NCBI GenBank assembly: GCA_000231825.2
Contig: JH720310.1
Coordinates: forward strand, 805,583 to 869,582
DNA from: Tetrahymena elliotti 4EA
Taxonomy: Eukaryota > Ciliophora > Oligohymenophorea > Hymenostomatida > Tetrahymenidae
Direction of reading: 5' to 3'
Length of the DNA: 64,000 bases
Made by a program: the position numbers and the translations under genes
The notes under the pieces: generated by a model
What the model was told of the DNA's origin: nothing
Databases searched by the model: none
Seen by the model: the letters and a program-made list of their open reading frames with translations, nothing else
In this document: positions 50,766 to 62,661 of the stretch, one piece after another
Numbering within the stretch: position 1 is the first letter of the stretch
Layout of the letters: each line of letters opens with the position of its first letter

Positions 50766-51700
50766 TTCTTAAATATTCATAAAGTAATTCAACAATTTTG
50801 TTTACTTACCTTCTATTTATTTATTAATCTTCTAACTCTATTTCGTTGTTAATTTGTATAAATTGTATAAATAAATTATTACCTTTTATTCTTTCTTTAA
50901 AACCAATAATATTTTACAAATTGCACTTAAATTATTAATAATAAAATTTTAATGTTATGGCTGGCAATCATAATAATAAAAAAAGAAACGTCAATCTGAG
51001 TGTATACGTCTATATTTTTTTTTTTATTAACTACATAAAAATAACTACTAATCACATATTTAATTAGAGTTTTAAATGTTGAAAAAAGTTTTGAGTTCAA
51101 TTTATTTTACATTTATTGAAATGAAAAATTGAGTAAAAAGAGTGCAAACATTGAAATTATTTAGTTTAAAATAATGAAATTCTTCAAAAAACTTGAACAA
51201 ATATATTTTTTAATTTTTTATCAGATAATTTTACCTTTTATTAAAAAATTACTCAGACCACTAATAATTATTGATTCTTAGCTCTTTGTAAATTAACATA
51301 CTTAGAGTTAAGAGATTACATAACAAATATTACCTGATATTTTTTCTCTTTTTCTGTAAAGAAATAAATATCTTTATTATTTAAATTATTGAAAATTAAA
51401 TACTTTCATTTCTTTTCTTTTTTAATATTTTCTATTTACCTTATTGTAAAAATCCAAAATTATCTTATTGAAGATTGAATCAATAAAATTTATTCTGTTA
51501 TTTTATATTTCATTCTTTATTATTTTTTATTTGAAAATAGAAGATAAAATTTCTAATATAACTAATTTAATGAATACAATAAACCAAAAATTTTTTACAG
51601 AAATAATTATGTACACAAAAAGTTATTCTTTTAGAGCATATTTTTTAGCCTTCGAAAGGAAACTAATGTAAAATAACTTTTTTAATTTTATCTTTTGTTC
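50766..51700. other. Intergenic
   Basis: 5' flank of channel copy C. AT-rich; short chance ORFs only. Confidence 0.5.
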
Positions 51701-52220
51701 TATCAATTATTGAATAAGACCCATTACTTTGAATTCTTATGTTTTAGAGTTTTCAACTTCTATGGTTAGGTAGAATAATTGCTATCTTCTTTTTAATTAA
51801 CAAAACAATTTCTGGGTAGCTAAAATGAGGTTAGTAATACTTAAATCTTTTGGTGAAATTAAAATTTTAGAGATTAAGTAATTGATATTATTTTAATCAT
51901 TCATTGATATTATTTTAAAATTCATGTTGTGAATTAATTGATTTTATGACTTTTTTAATTTTATACTTCTTTTTTTGTTAGATTAATCAATTAACCCATT
52001 TACTTTGAATTTTTTTATTTTACTGTTTTAAACTTCTGGGGTTAGGCAATAACTATTATCTTCTTTTTAATTAAAATAAAATCCATTTTTATACAATTTC
52101 TGGGTAGTTAAAATGAGGTTAATAATACTTAAATATTCTGGCTTTATCAAATGTTTATAGCATTAAATAATTGATATTATTTTAATATTCAAATTATTCA
52201 TTAATTGATTTTAATGTTCT
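51700..52220 (-). repeat. Tandem duplication of the terminal coding block of channel copy D
   Basis: The last ~260 bp of copy D (51960-52220: FDKARIFKYY, NYPEIVQKW and the 3' end) recur as a decayed copy at 51700-51960 with shared AATTTCTGGGTAGnTAAAATGAGGTTA-type, TATCTTCTTTTTAATTAA and TTGATATTATTTTAAT blocks. The outer copy lies beyond the stop codon and is not translated. Confidence 0.8.
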
Positions 52221-55200
52221 TTCTTAACTTGCAATATCCAATTTAGTGTTCTATTTTACGAAAATTGAAGTTTATGAATTATGAACAGCATTTAATTGAG
52301 CACTCTAAGTGCTAAGCTATTTTAAAAGAAAACTCCTTTTCGCTTAAAGTTAGGAGTTGATTTGTTCATTTCCTTAAGATTCTAATTAGGTAGTAGAAAT
52401 ATTATTTTAATTATCAAATTGTATAATCTAACTTCTACCTCTTTAAGTCCTTATATTATTAAAAATATTAGAAGGGATATTATTATTATTATTGTTCTTT
52501 TCTTTTTCAGAATGATCATTAATTTTTAACTCATCATAACAATATAAGATATTTGTGTCATTGTTACTTGATAAAATATTATTCTTTTATTTTTACATAT
52601 TCAAAATACTTTAATCACTTTTTTAATGCATAAATGAGCTTTTCTTTTATTTTTGTTAATATTAATTTACTATCTCTTAAATGAGTTATCTTTAATGATC
52701 GTCTATCAAAAATCTTTTCTTTTAAAATGAGAAGCCTTTTTTTCTAAACATTATTTGTTGAGAAGAATTTGTTTTTGAATCTTATTCAGATGACGATGTG
52801 TTTGATGAAGAAGTTTTCGTTTCATTTGCTTAAGAACTCTAATTTTTTTCTTGCCCTGGATCATTAACTTTATCTGATTGTAATTGTGAAATAGATTAAT
52901 ATATAAAAGATTATCTTTATTTTTTGTATGGCTAATTTATTTATTCAACATTCTTTTATAAATTATTTAAGCTTGACTGTACTGTGCTTGGATTACTATG
53001 ACTATATGCTCTAAACTGCTCAATTATTGCCTTATCATACTATTACTCTTTTGCTGATTAGCCTCTTTTGGTATTATTTTAAATATAGTTTTCCTCAAGA
53101 TAAAATTTATTATTTTTTATCAAATTTTTTGAATCTTATTCATTTTTTAAAAATTGCTAAATTTAATTTTCACTTTCCTTAAATTCCATATCATTCAAAC
53201 TTTTCTCAATTTAATCAAAAATTTCAAATAAAGATTCATGTTTATTGATCTCTTAAGCATGTATTTGGAGTGACCTTTATTTATAATTTTAATATCAATA
53301 AACGATTTATTGATATTTTACAAAATTGCTTACTTTATTTGTTGGATGTAATTTAACTTTTTTTCCCTCCTTATAAATTGGGCTCTTTTTTAAGGGGAGC
53401 TGCTATTATATCTTGAAATAATTATTTAATTTGTAAATGTTAAGTGAGTCTTTGGGCATTCAAAAGGCAAATGCTTACCAGATTTACATATTGAGCAAAA
53501 AATAGAACATAATTTATAATTTTTATTCATAGATATTGCTTCTTTAACCATTTAAAAATTTTCAAAATCATGATCATCTTATTTGATAACTGATAAAAAC
53601 TGTTCTCTATTAATCTTATAAATTCTGCAGAAATCAACAGCTTTTGCACTAAATGTTCTAGGATTTCCTTCTATAAATGAAATCTCACCAAAATATTCTC
53701 TTTTTTATTTCAGCTAAATTTATTTTGCCTCTCTACTTGAGTTTTCACCAGAGTTAAAAGTGATTGACACACTTCCTTTGACAATGTAATAAAGCGAGCA
53801 ATCATCTTTATCTCCTTAGTTGAAAATTGTTTCAGAAGGAGAGTATAATTATTCTTCCATAATATTAGCTATTTTATCTTTCTCTTTGATTGATTTGAAT
53901 AAAGGAATATTATTCAAATATTTTCCCTAAATTTCTAAAGTGAGATCATTTCTTAATTTTACAGAAAGTTTTTCCATAATAAGCTTTTCCTACTTCTTTT
54001 ACACTTCATTAGATTTCTAATATAAATAAATAAATGAATTTGTATAAATTAAAAATAAATGTTATTATATAAAAAATTGGATGTAAATAAGAATTGTCTA
54101 GAAATCAATTTTGAATTATATTTTTTTAATTAAAGCTGATATTAACTTGAATAAAAATTTGTATTTATATTAACAGTTATCTAAATTACAATAAAAAATC
54201 AAATTACTTTTCTAATGATGAAAAAAGTGAATGAAAATGAATAATGTTTGCAATAAAAATTACCTTGTAAAGATATTCTATATAATTAGAGACATTAATT
54301 TTAAGTTAGCTAGAAACTTCTTCTTCTCTCATTAAGTGGTGAATTATTTATAAGCTTTCTTTATACTTTTTATCCTTTTTTTCAATATTCTCTATGATTC
54401 CTCCTATTGTATTTAAGCTGAAAGCATAAACAATACAAGTAACAAAGATTGTAATTGTAGCTAGTAAAACTTCGAGGCTATTCTAAGGAGTAATGTCTCC
54501 GTAACCTACAGTAGCCATTGTAACAGCTAAAAAGTAAAAAGAATAAATATATCTCTCTTAGATCGATGCATCTAATAGATTCTTTTGGGCAATCCAATTA
54601 TTAGTTATCCCATTACTAATTTCAAACATTGCCAATCCATGCCATAATAAACAGAATAAATGACAAACTCCAACTACAAAAATGAGAAGTTTGAACAATT
54701 CAAAAATATTCTTTTTATCTTTCTCATAACTTACATAATATGCAAATTTCTTTAATACTTTGAATATTTTTACCCATTTAAAAATGAATAAAACATTATT
54801 AACTAATCTCATGGAATTATTAATCTCTCCATTTGTTATGTAAAAAAAAAGAGGTATATTACCTAATATATCTGAATAAAGAGTACTTTTTAAATACTAT
54901 TTCACTATAAAGCTTCTATCATATTTTATGTTTCCTTTTTTAAGAATCCCTGTGTTAAGTTTTATGTTTATATCAATAATAGACATAATAAATAATACTT
55001 AGAGTACTAAGTAATAGCTTGAAATATCCATCCCAAAAAATAGTTCTAAGTTAAGAAGGAAAGTAGAAAATACTACAAGCATAGATAAAAAACTATCCCA
55101 AATCTTTATTAAATAGTTTGAAGGTGTAAAGACTTGAATTTTTAACATTTAAATTATCTTTAACAGAAAATATTAGAAGTTATTAAATACATTTAATATC

Positions 55201-55827
55201 CTTGAGCCATTTTACAATCTAATGTGTTTTGAGTAAACACTAGTAATATCTCCAATAAGGCTATGTTAATGTTAAGTCAGCTTATTAAATATCCTTGAAT
55301 TCATAGAAAGAATCCTAAAAAAATGTTAAATATTAACAAGTAATTTTAAAACTTTCATTAATCTGATTGGTTCTACCTTTTTAACACCTATTGGCGAATA
55401 TTTATTTGCTAAGTTTTTTAGACTTAATTTCTACTAACTTTATAAATTTTAAATATGAGGACACTAACTTTGATGCTATATACTTTTGCTTAAATCCTAT
55501 TATGTTTGAGGTAATAATTGAGAAGTTTTTAATTTTTAAGCTTCATTTAAAGCTTAGACTATAGTAATACTTAAAGTGTTTCCTTAATTTTAATCTTCAT
55601 TTTTAGTAATAAAATTTCTTCTACTTAATTCTAAAATGCTACATGATTCTACTTCAGAATCAATTTATTTTAATGGTAGTTTTTAAATTAACTTATTATC
55701 CTTTTTTATAAATAAATTTATAAATATTTCATTCAAAAAAAATTAATTTTTTTACTAATTGGTTCAAAAGAATTTGGTTGCGATAAGTTTAGTTATTTTA
55801 GTAAAAACTATTATTATTTAAATACAT
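51987..55827 (-). CDS. EAG/CNG-type K+ channel with CNBD and zinc knuckle, copy D
   Basis: ATG at 55827-55825 (MYLNNNSFYQNNQTYRNQ), stop TGA 51989-51987. Domain order as in copy A: S1-S4 (IFKWVKIFKVLKKFAYY), S5, pore VTMATVGYGDITP, S6, C-linker, CNBD, zinc knuckle CSICKSGKHLPFEC, then a Ser/Asn-rich tail with a poly-Asn run, closing on MLQTFDKARIFKYY and NYPEIVQKW. The first intron is AT-rich and its donor follows LLNQL instead of the NEE seen in other copies. The frame appears intact. Its N-terminal exon and tail are closest to those of copy F. Confidence 0.88.
53456..53497 (-). other. CX2CX4HX4C zinc knuckle, copy D
   Basis: CSICKSGKHLPFEC after the CNBD; ligand spacing unchanged although four of the non-ligand residues differ from copy A. 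Confidence 0.85.
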
Positions 55828-56539
55828 TTTTGGTTTATAATTAATAGTTATTAGCTTAAAAAATCAAATTCTGTTTTTTTCTTTTTTATTTTGATATAAT
55901 TTAATTACTTACCAACAATATACAATATATTTTTAAACAATAATTTAACTATTAATTTTAAGAGAAAGAACTAGTGCAATTTAATTTTTCAATTTTAACT
56001 AATCAGCATGAATTTTTAGAAAGAAATATTTTATCTTTATTAAATAATATTATATATATATATTTGATGAATTAAAGTCATTCTAGTAAATAATAAATCT
56101 GACCACTATTTACATTTTATTATATAATTCCTTTAAAAGCATCATTTTTGATTCAGCGATTCTAAATTTTGGTATAGATTATATTCATTTTAAATTTATT
56201 TAATGATTTTTATTTTTTAATATAAATAATATTTAATTCTTTAAAAATTAAAATTTAATTATTTACACTTCTTACAAATATTTAAAATTTATTTTATTAA
56301 TTACTCAATTTGATCAAATTTAAGGAATTCACAATTTATGCAATGAGCAGGGTTTCACTAGCACATTTATATTTTTCATTGACAATTTTTGGATTGATTT
56401 CCTTGGAAGAGATTTTAGGTTTAAAAAAAAAATTTCATAAACCCTCCCCCCCTAAAGTAATTTAGTTTTCTAATGAATAAAAATTCAATGAATATTAATT
56501 TTATAAAAAAAATATTTTTGTAAATTCAAAACATGAATA
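55828..56539. other. Intergenic
   Basis: Spacer between copy D and the truncated end of copy E. A C/T-run (ACCCTCCCCCCCT near 56445) is the only notable composition feature. The missing tail of copy E is not found here. Confidence 0.55.
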
Positions 56540-58951
56540 GGCCATTTACTTCATTTTTTTAAAGTAATTGATCTTCTTTTTTTTTCTATGAAAGACTCTG
56601 CTCTCTTATGGACAATAGCTATTATATCTAGAAATAGTTATCTGATTGGTAAATGTCAAATGAGTTTTAGGACAATTTTTAGAAAAATGATTCCCTGATT
56701 TGCATGTAGAACAGAATATTGAACAAAATTTAAAATTGTTATTAAGAGTTATTGCTTCTTTGATCATTTAGAAATTTTAATAATCTAATTCACAATTTTT
56801 AATAACTGATAAAAACTGTTCTCTATTTATCTTATAAATTCGGCAGAAATCTAATGCCTTTGCTGTAAAAACTCTTTGATTTCCAGTAATAAATGAAATT
56901 TCCCCATAGCATTCATTCTTCTCTTTAATTTAAATTTAGTTAGCATCTTATTAAGAATTCTAATTTTGCTCAAAAATGATTGACACACTTCCTTTAACTA
57001 TACAAAAAATGGAGCAATTATCTATGTCTCCTTAGGTAAAAATAGTCTCAGCAGGGGAGTATAGCTGTTCTTCCATTATTTTTGTAATTCTTTCTTTTTC
57101 TTTTAAGGATTTAAATAAAGGAATATTATTTAAATATTTCCCTTAAATTTGAATGTCAGGTCATTATTAATTTTTCTTGCTTCTTTTTAATTTCATTTGA
57201 TTCCTTTTTATTAATTAATAAATTTATTGTCTGTTAATCAAATTCATTTTCGAAATTAACATCTATAAATTAAAAAAATCTAGATACTGTTTGATCATTA
57301 TGTTTCTTTTCTTGATTTTTATCATCTTTAAATGTAAATAAAACTTATTTAACTTAAAAAAAATCATCTCTTCAAACAATAACTTTAAAATTTATTGATT
57401 AATTTTACCTTATATCGATATTAAATGTAGTTTGATACTTAAATTTTAAGATCACTTGATACCTCTTCTTCTCTCATTAACTGATGAATTATTTATAAGT
57501 TTTCTTTGTATTTTTTATCTCTCTTTTCAATATTCTCTATGATACCTCCAATTGTATTTAAACTAAAGGCATATACTATAGAAGTTACAAATATTGTTGC
57601 TGTTGCTAGTAATGCTTCAAGACTATTCTAAGGAGTTATATCACCATATCCCACAGTGGCCATAGTTACAACTAAAAAGTAAAAAGAATATATGTATCTC
57701 TCATAAATAGAAGCGCCAGTCAGATTTTTACTGGCTAACCAGTTATTTTTAAATCTTTAATCTATTTCAAACACTGCCAATCCATGCCAAAACAAACAGA
57801 AAACATGGCAAATATCATTTACAAAAATAAGAAGCTTAAATAGATCAAAGATATTCTTATGGTTTTTTTCATAGCAAACATAATATACAAATTTCTTTAA
57901 TACTTTGAATATTTTTACCCATTTAAATACAAATAAAATATTATTAACCAATTAATTCGTTTTATTTACTTGTCCCTTAGTTATGTAGAAAAATAAAGGT
58001 ATATTACCAAATATATCTGAATAAAGAGTAGTTTTTAAGTAAGATTTTAATATGTATCTTCTATCATATATTATATTTCCTTTCTTAAGTACTCCAGTGT
58101 TAAGCACTACAAGTATATCAATAGCTGAAATGTTAAACAATATTTAAAAGAGCAATTAATAATTTGATATATCCATCTCAAAAAACAATTCCAAATTAAG
58201 TCGAAAAGTTGAGAATATTATGAGTATAGACTATAAGCTATCCCAGATCTGAATTAAATTATTAGTGGGAGTAAAAGCTTAATTATTCAAAAATAAAGTC
58301 ATCTTGATAATAAATAACTATAAATTGTTTCTCATGCTATATAATTTAGTACCCTTAATCAATTTATTATTTTTTCTATAAAAACTAGTTTTATCTCCTA
58401 TAATACTATGTTATTATTAAGTAAGCTTATTGGAAATCCTAGAATTTATAGATAGAATTTTAAAGAAATGTTAAATATTTACTAACAACTTTAACACTTT
58501 CATTAATCTGATTGGTTCTACTTTTGGGATAAATGTTTCTTAATAAATATTAGGTGTTTTTTAACTATAACATTTCTGAGCTCTAAAATCTTAAGTAATG
58601 TCATAAGAGGGTTTGCATTTTAAGCTATTCTTGTCAACTGACTTATTGTTTTATTTAAGTTTTTCTGCTTCAACTAGAATATATTATAGTTGCATTTAAA
58701 TTATTTGCATCAGATTATCCTTCGCTGTAATATGAATGTTCCCTTCTACTTAATTCTAATGTATTTACTGATTCTACTTCAGATTCGCTTTATTTAAATG
58801 GAAACTATTCGTATTATCGTTGATCCTATTTGATAAAAACTCATTAGGATTTATTTTCTATTAAAGAACATATTTTTACCTCATAATTTAGTTGGACTTA
58901 ATTGCGATAAATTTAATTATTCTTGTAAGAAATTATGTTATTAATTTCCAT
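56540..58951 (-). pseudogene. EAG/CNG-type channel copy E, disrupted and truncated
   Basis: ATG 58951-58949 (MEINNIISYKNNQIYRNQ). The N-terminal region runs into an in-frame TGA at 58672-58670; two bases appear lost relative to copy D, and the correct frame resumes at once (VEAEKLK..EPIRLMKVLKL). S1-S6 and VTMATVGYGDITP are still readable. In the first part of the CNBD about 36 nt are missing and a second shift brings TGA at 57158-57156. Later CNBD text (YGEISFITGNQRVFTAKA, with Phe of FGE changed to Tyr) and the zinc knuckle remain. The ~400-residue tail present in all other copies is absent. Together these mark a decaying gene. Confidence 0.8.
56672..56713 (-). other. CX2CX4HX4C zinc knuckle, pseudogene copy E
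   Basis: CSTCKSGNHFSKNC is still complete in the pseudogene, which suggests that inactivation is recent. Confidence 0.8.
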
Positions 58952-59199
58952 ATTTTTAGTGATTTTTGCCAAAATCTTGTGATTAAAAATAAACTATTGA
59001 ATATTTTTTACTTTAGAGTTAATAATTAAATTTTTAAAAATTTGGTTGAAAAATATAATTTAATATTTAATGTAATTTATTTTTTATTTTTATCAGCTAT
59101 TGCTATTACAAAATTTTTCCCCTTCATAATTAGGCTGCAAATTTTAAAAAATAATAAGAAGTATCAGGGGTATACCAGAACAAAAAACACAGTGCTTAA

Positions 59200-59830
59200 T
59201 TATCAATAAGATATAAAAAATGGAATGGCCAACTTATTTGGATAAGAATAATAGAATGCTCTGGCCAAAAGCAAAAATAAATATTTGTGAGCACTGGACT
59301 TGAAACCAAAATTTCTCCTATTGAAATAATACACGGATCTTGATAGATCAGATATCCAAGTAGCAGAAAAATAAAAAATAAATTAATAACTGACAGAATC
59401 ATTTTCATTTTAGTGTTAGCTCAAAATTCTGCCTATAAGACTACAAATTTATGGATATTAGAGATAAACTTTTGTTTTGGTTTTATAGGTTATTAATCAG
59501 ATCTGTAGATGAATCTATGATTAGGTTTAATAAACGTAGTAACTAAAAAGTCGACATGGTATTAAAACCCTTCAAATAGGGATTCAAAATATACATTGTC
59601 TCAAAATCTTCAACTGATCTTATGTGCAATTTATTGATGTGTTCATATAAAACTAAACAAACACTCATTCAGATTTTGATAATCTAATAAGTAAATACAA
59701 ATTTAAAAATTATCATTTGAGCTTTGGTAGATTTTACTCATCACTTTTTTGTAACTTACAACATCTAACTTTGTGTTAGATTTAGAGTACTAGGAACAAT
59801 AATCCGCAACAAAAATTCAGAGATAAAAAA
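59200..59830 (-). pseudogene. Unrecognised decayed coding fragment
   Basis: Protein-like minus-strand text changes frame twice: VADYCSQYSKSNTKLDVV with KVMSKIYQSSNDNF; then YEHINKLHIRSVEDFETMY, LNPYLKGFNTMSTFQ and LLRLLNLIIDSSTDLINN ending in TGA; then FSATWISDLSRSVYYFNRRN and ARAFYYSYPNKLAIPFF. The stretch has a higher G+C content than its flanks. It lies between channel copies E and F and is unrelated to them. Possibly a mobile-element or single-copy gene remnant; not recognised. Confidence 0.4.
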
Positions 59831-60168
59831 AACATATTTTAATTTTTTTAGAATTTATTGAATCATAGTCTTATTTATAATTTGCTTAACCTGGAATAAG
59901 AATGTGCAATAATATATATATTTAGTAATTATAAAAAAATGGTGGATAAACACTTTTATATTAATTGATAAATGTAAGATTTTTTAAAAATGTTTGAAAC
60001 TGCAAATAAATTTTTGGATTATGTTCAGTAAGAGAAAAGTTAGTGATAATAATTTTTGATGTAAATTTTAAGGTGTTATCACAAATATTAGAATAAAAAC
60101 AATTGATTATGCATTCCTAAAAATATAAATTAATTAATAATTTAAATTATTTTCAGGATTCAAAAAGG

Positions 60169-62661
60169 TCAGGCAATATCACTCAATTTACATTTATTTT
60201 ATTACCTTTTATTTTTATATTAGATATTTTAAGTCTTAGATGATTTTTATTAGACTACTTAGAACTAAATCCATTTTTTAACTATTTCTGGATAATTAAA
60301 ATGAGGCTAGTAATATTTAAATATTTTTGCTTTATCAAAAATTTAAAGCATTTAATAATTATCTTAATCAGGAAATTCATTAATTTCGTTTATTGATTTT
60401 ATAGGTTTTTCGAACCCTAAATAATCTCTTTTTGGAATTTATTTTTAAAAGCTAGTAATATGTTAAGAGTTGCTACTTATAGTACCTTTTGATCCATTCT
60501 ATGTGTTTTAAGTGCTTACCTATTTAAAAAGAATACTTTTTTTAGGCTATAGTTTCAATTACTGATTTGAAGAATCAATATTTTTGATTGATACATTTCT
60601 TAAGGAGTCGTTTTATACTTCTGATGAGTTGCAAAAAGTCTAATTCTAGAAATTTTCTAACTACATAATTTAACTCTTACCTCTTTAGGATCTAAGACTA
60701 ATCAATTGTATGGTGTTGTTATTATTATTCTTTTCTTTTTCAGAATTATCAACAGATTTTGAGTCATCAAATTAATATTCACTATTTTAGTCATAATTGT
60801 ATTACAAGACATTGCTTTTTTATTTTTGAAAATTAACAATATTTTGATCCATTTTCTAATACATAAATGAGCTTTTTTTTGGGAGTAGTTTATTATGATT
60901 TACTAATTCTTAAATAATTTATCTTTGCTCATCATCTATTAAAAAACTATTCTTTTTATAATTTTAGCCCTTTTTTTTCTTATATTTTCTTGATTATGAA
61001 GAGGCAGATTTGGTATCGCACTCAGAAGATGATAATGAAGAAGAAGATTAAGAAGTCTATTTTTAATTTGATTAAGAAATTTAATCTTCTTCTTCTTAAA
61101 TTTTATCATTATATATTTCAGATTGTAATTATTAGTTAGAATGAATTCTTAAAGATTACTTTGGTTTCTTGTATGGTTAATTTATCTATTCAGCATTTTT
61201 TTAAATACTACTTAAACTTTATTAAAGAATACTTAAGTTACTTTAACTTTATCTTCGAAATCCATCAAAAGATCTCTCTTATTACTAATCAGAATTTTAC
61301 TAAAATTTTTTTAACATATCAAAATGATTATTAATAATTTAATTTTCAATTTGGTTTTCCTCCATGTAAAATTTAGTGTTTCTTGCTTTCCATTTTTTTT
61401 CATATTCATTTTTTAATTAATCACTGTCCTTAAAATCTATATCATTAATGTTACTTTCTATTTAATCTAAAATATCAAATAAAGATTCACGATTATTGAT
61501 ATCATAAACACATTTTTGCAGCTGCTTGAAGAGGTCAAAGATATTCTTGTGATTTTTTTCATAACAAATATAATACGCAAATTTCTTTAATACTTTGAAT
61601 ATTTTGGCCCATTTAAATATAAATAAAACATTATTAATTAATTTCATATTTTGGCTTACTTCTCCTTTTGTTATGTAGAAAAACAAAGGTATATTACCAA
61701 ATATATCTGAATAAAGAGTATTTTTTAAGTATGATTTGAGTATGAATCCTCTATCATATATTATATTTCCTTTCTTAAGTACTCCTGTGTTAAGTACAAC
61801 AAGTATATCGATAGCTGAAATGTTAAACAATATTTAAAAGAGCAATTAATAGTTTGATATATCCATTTCAAAAAACAATTCCAAATTAAGTAGAAAAGTT
61901 GAGAATATTATGAGTATAGATTAAAGGCCATCCCAGGTCTTGATTAAGTAGTTTGAGGGAGTAAAAACTCTATTGTTGAAAGTCTAAATTATCTAAAAGA
62001 GAATATATATAAAATTATTAAAGATATTTAACACTCTTGATCCATTTTTTAATTTAATATTCTTTGAATAAAAACTTGCAACATCTCCTATAAGATGATG
62101 TTGATATTAGGTTAGCTTATTGAAAATTCTTGAATTCATAGAAAGAATCCTAAAAAAATGCTAAATATTAACAAGTAATTTTAGAACTTTCATTAATCTT
62201 ATAGGCTCAACTTTTTTAAATTCAATTGAAGCATGATTTGTAACTTAATTAGATAATTTTTAATCCTAATAATTTTATAAATTAGAAGTATGGAAATTTA
62301 AATTTAGGGGTTAGGAAACATTATTTGAATCCTTATCTACCTAAATGGATAATTAACGAGATTTCTGCTTTTAAGCTTTCTCAAGAGCTTGAATTATAGT
62401 AATGTTTAAATCATTTACTTAGTTATTTTCATCTGTCCTTGTTTTAAAATTTCTTCTACTTGTTTCTAAAAAGCTACTTAATTCTACTTCAGAATCACTC
62501 TATCTAAATGGCAGTTTTTAAAATAATTTATGATCCTTTTTCATAATATAACGTTTAAATTGCTTTTATAATTATTAATGTATCATTACTTCTTCGTTTA
62601 GATGTATTTAGTTTCGGTAAATCTAATTATTTTAGTAAAAATTTACATCTTTGAATGACAT
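60169..62661 (-). CDS. Pore-less voltage-sensor paralogue of the channel family, copy F
   Basis: ATG at 62661-62659 (MSFKDVNFYQNNQIYRNQ), stop TGA 60171-60169, about 800 residues with one small intron after exon 1. S1 (SILIIFSTFLLNLELFF), S2 (NTGVLKKGNIIYDR), S3 (GNIPLFFYI) and S4 (IFKWAKIFKVLKKF) are intact. After YEKNHKNIFDLFK the frame passes directly at 61525/61524 into QLQ...NNRESLFDILD, the start of the tail exon. S5, pore, S6, C-linker, CNBD and zinc knuckle are all absent. The tail, with a serine run, a poly-Asn run and the terminal FDKAKIFKYY and NYPEIVKKW block, is open for >1.3 kb. It is either a voltage-sensor-only protein or a very recent deletion allele; no other lesion was found. 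Confidence 0.8.
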
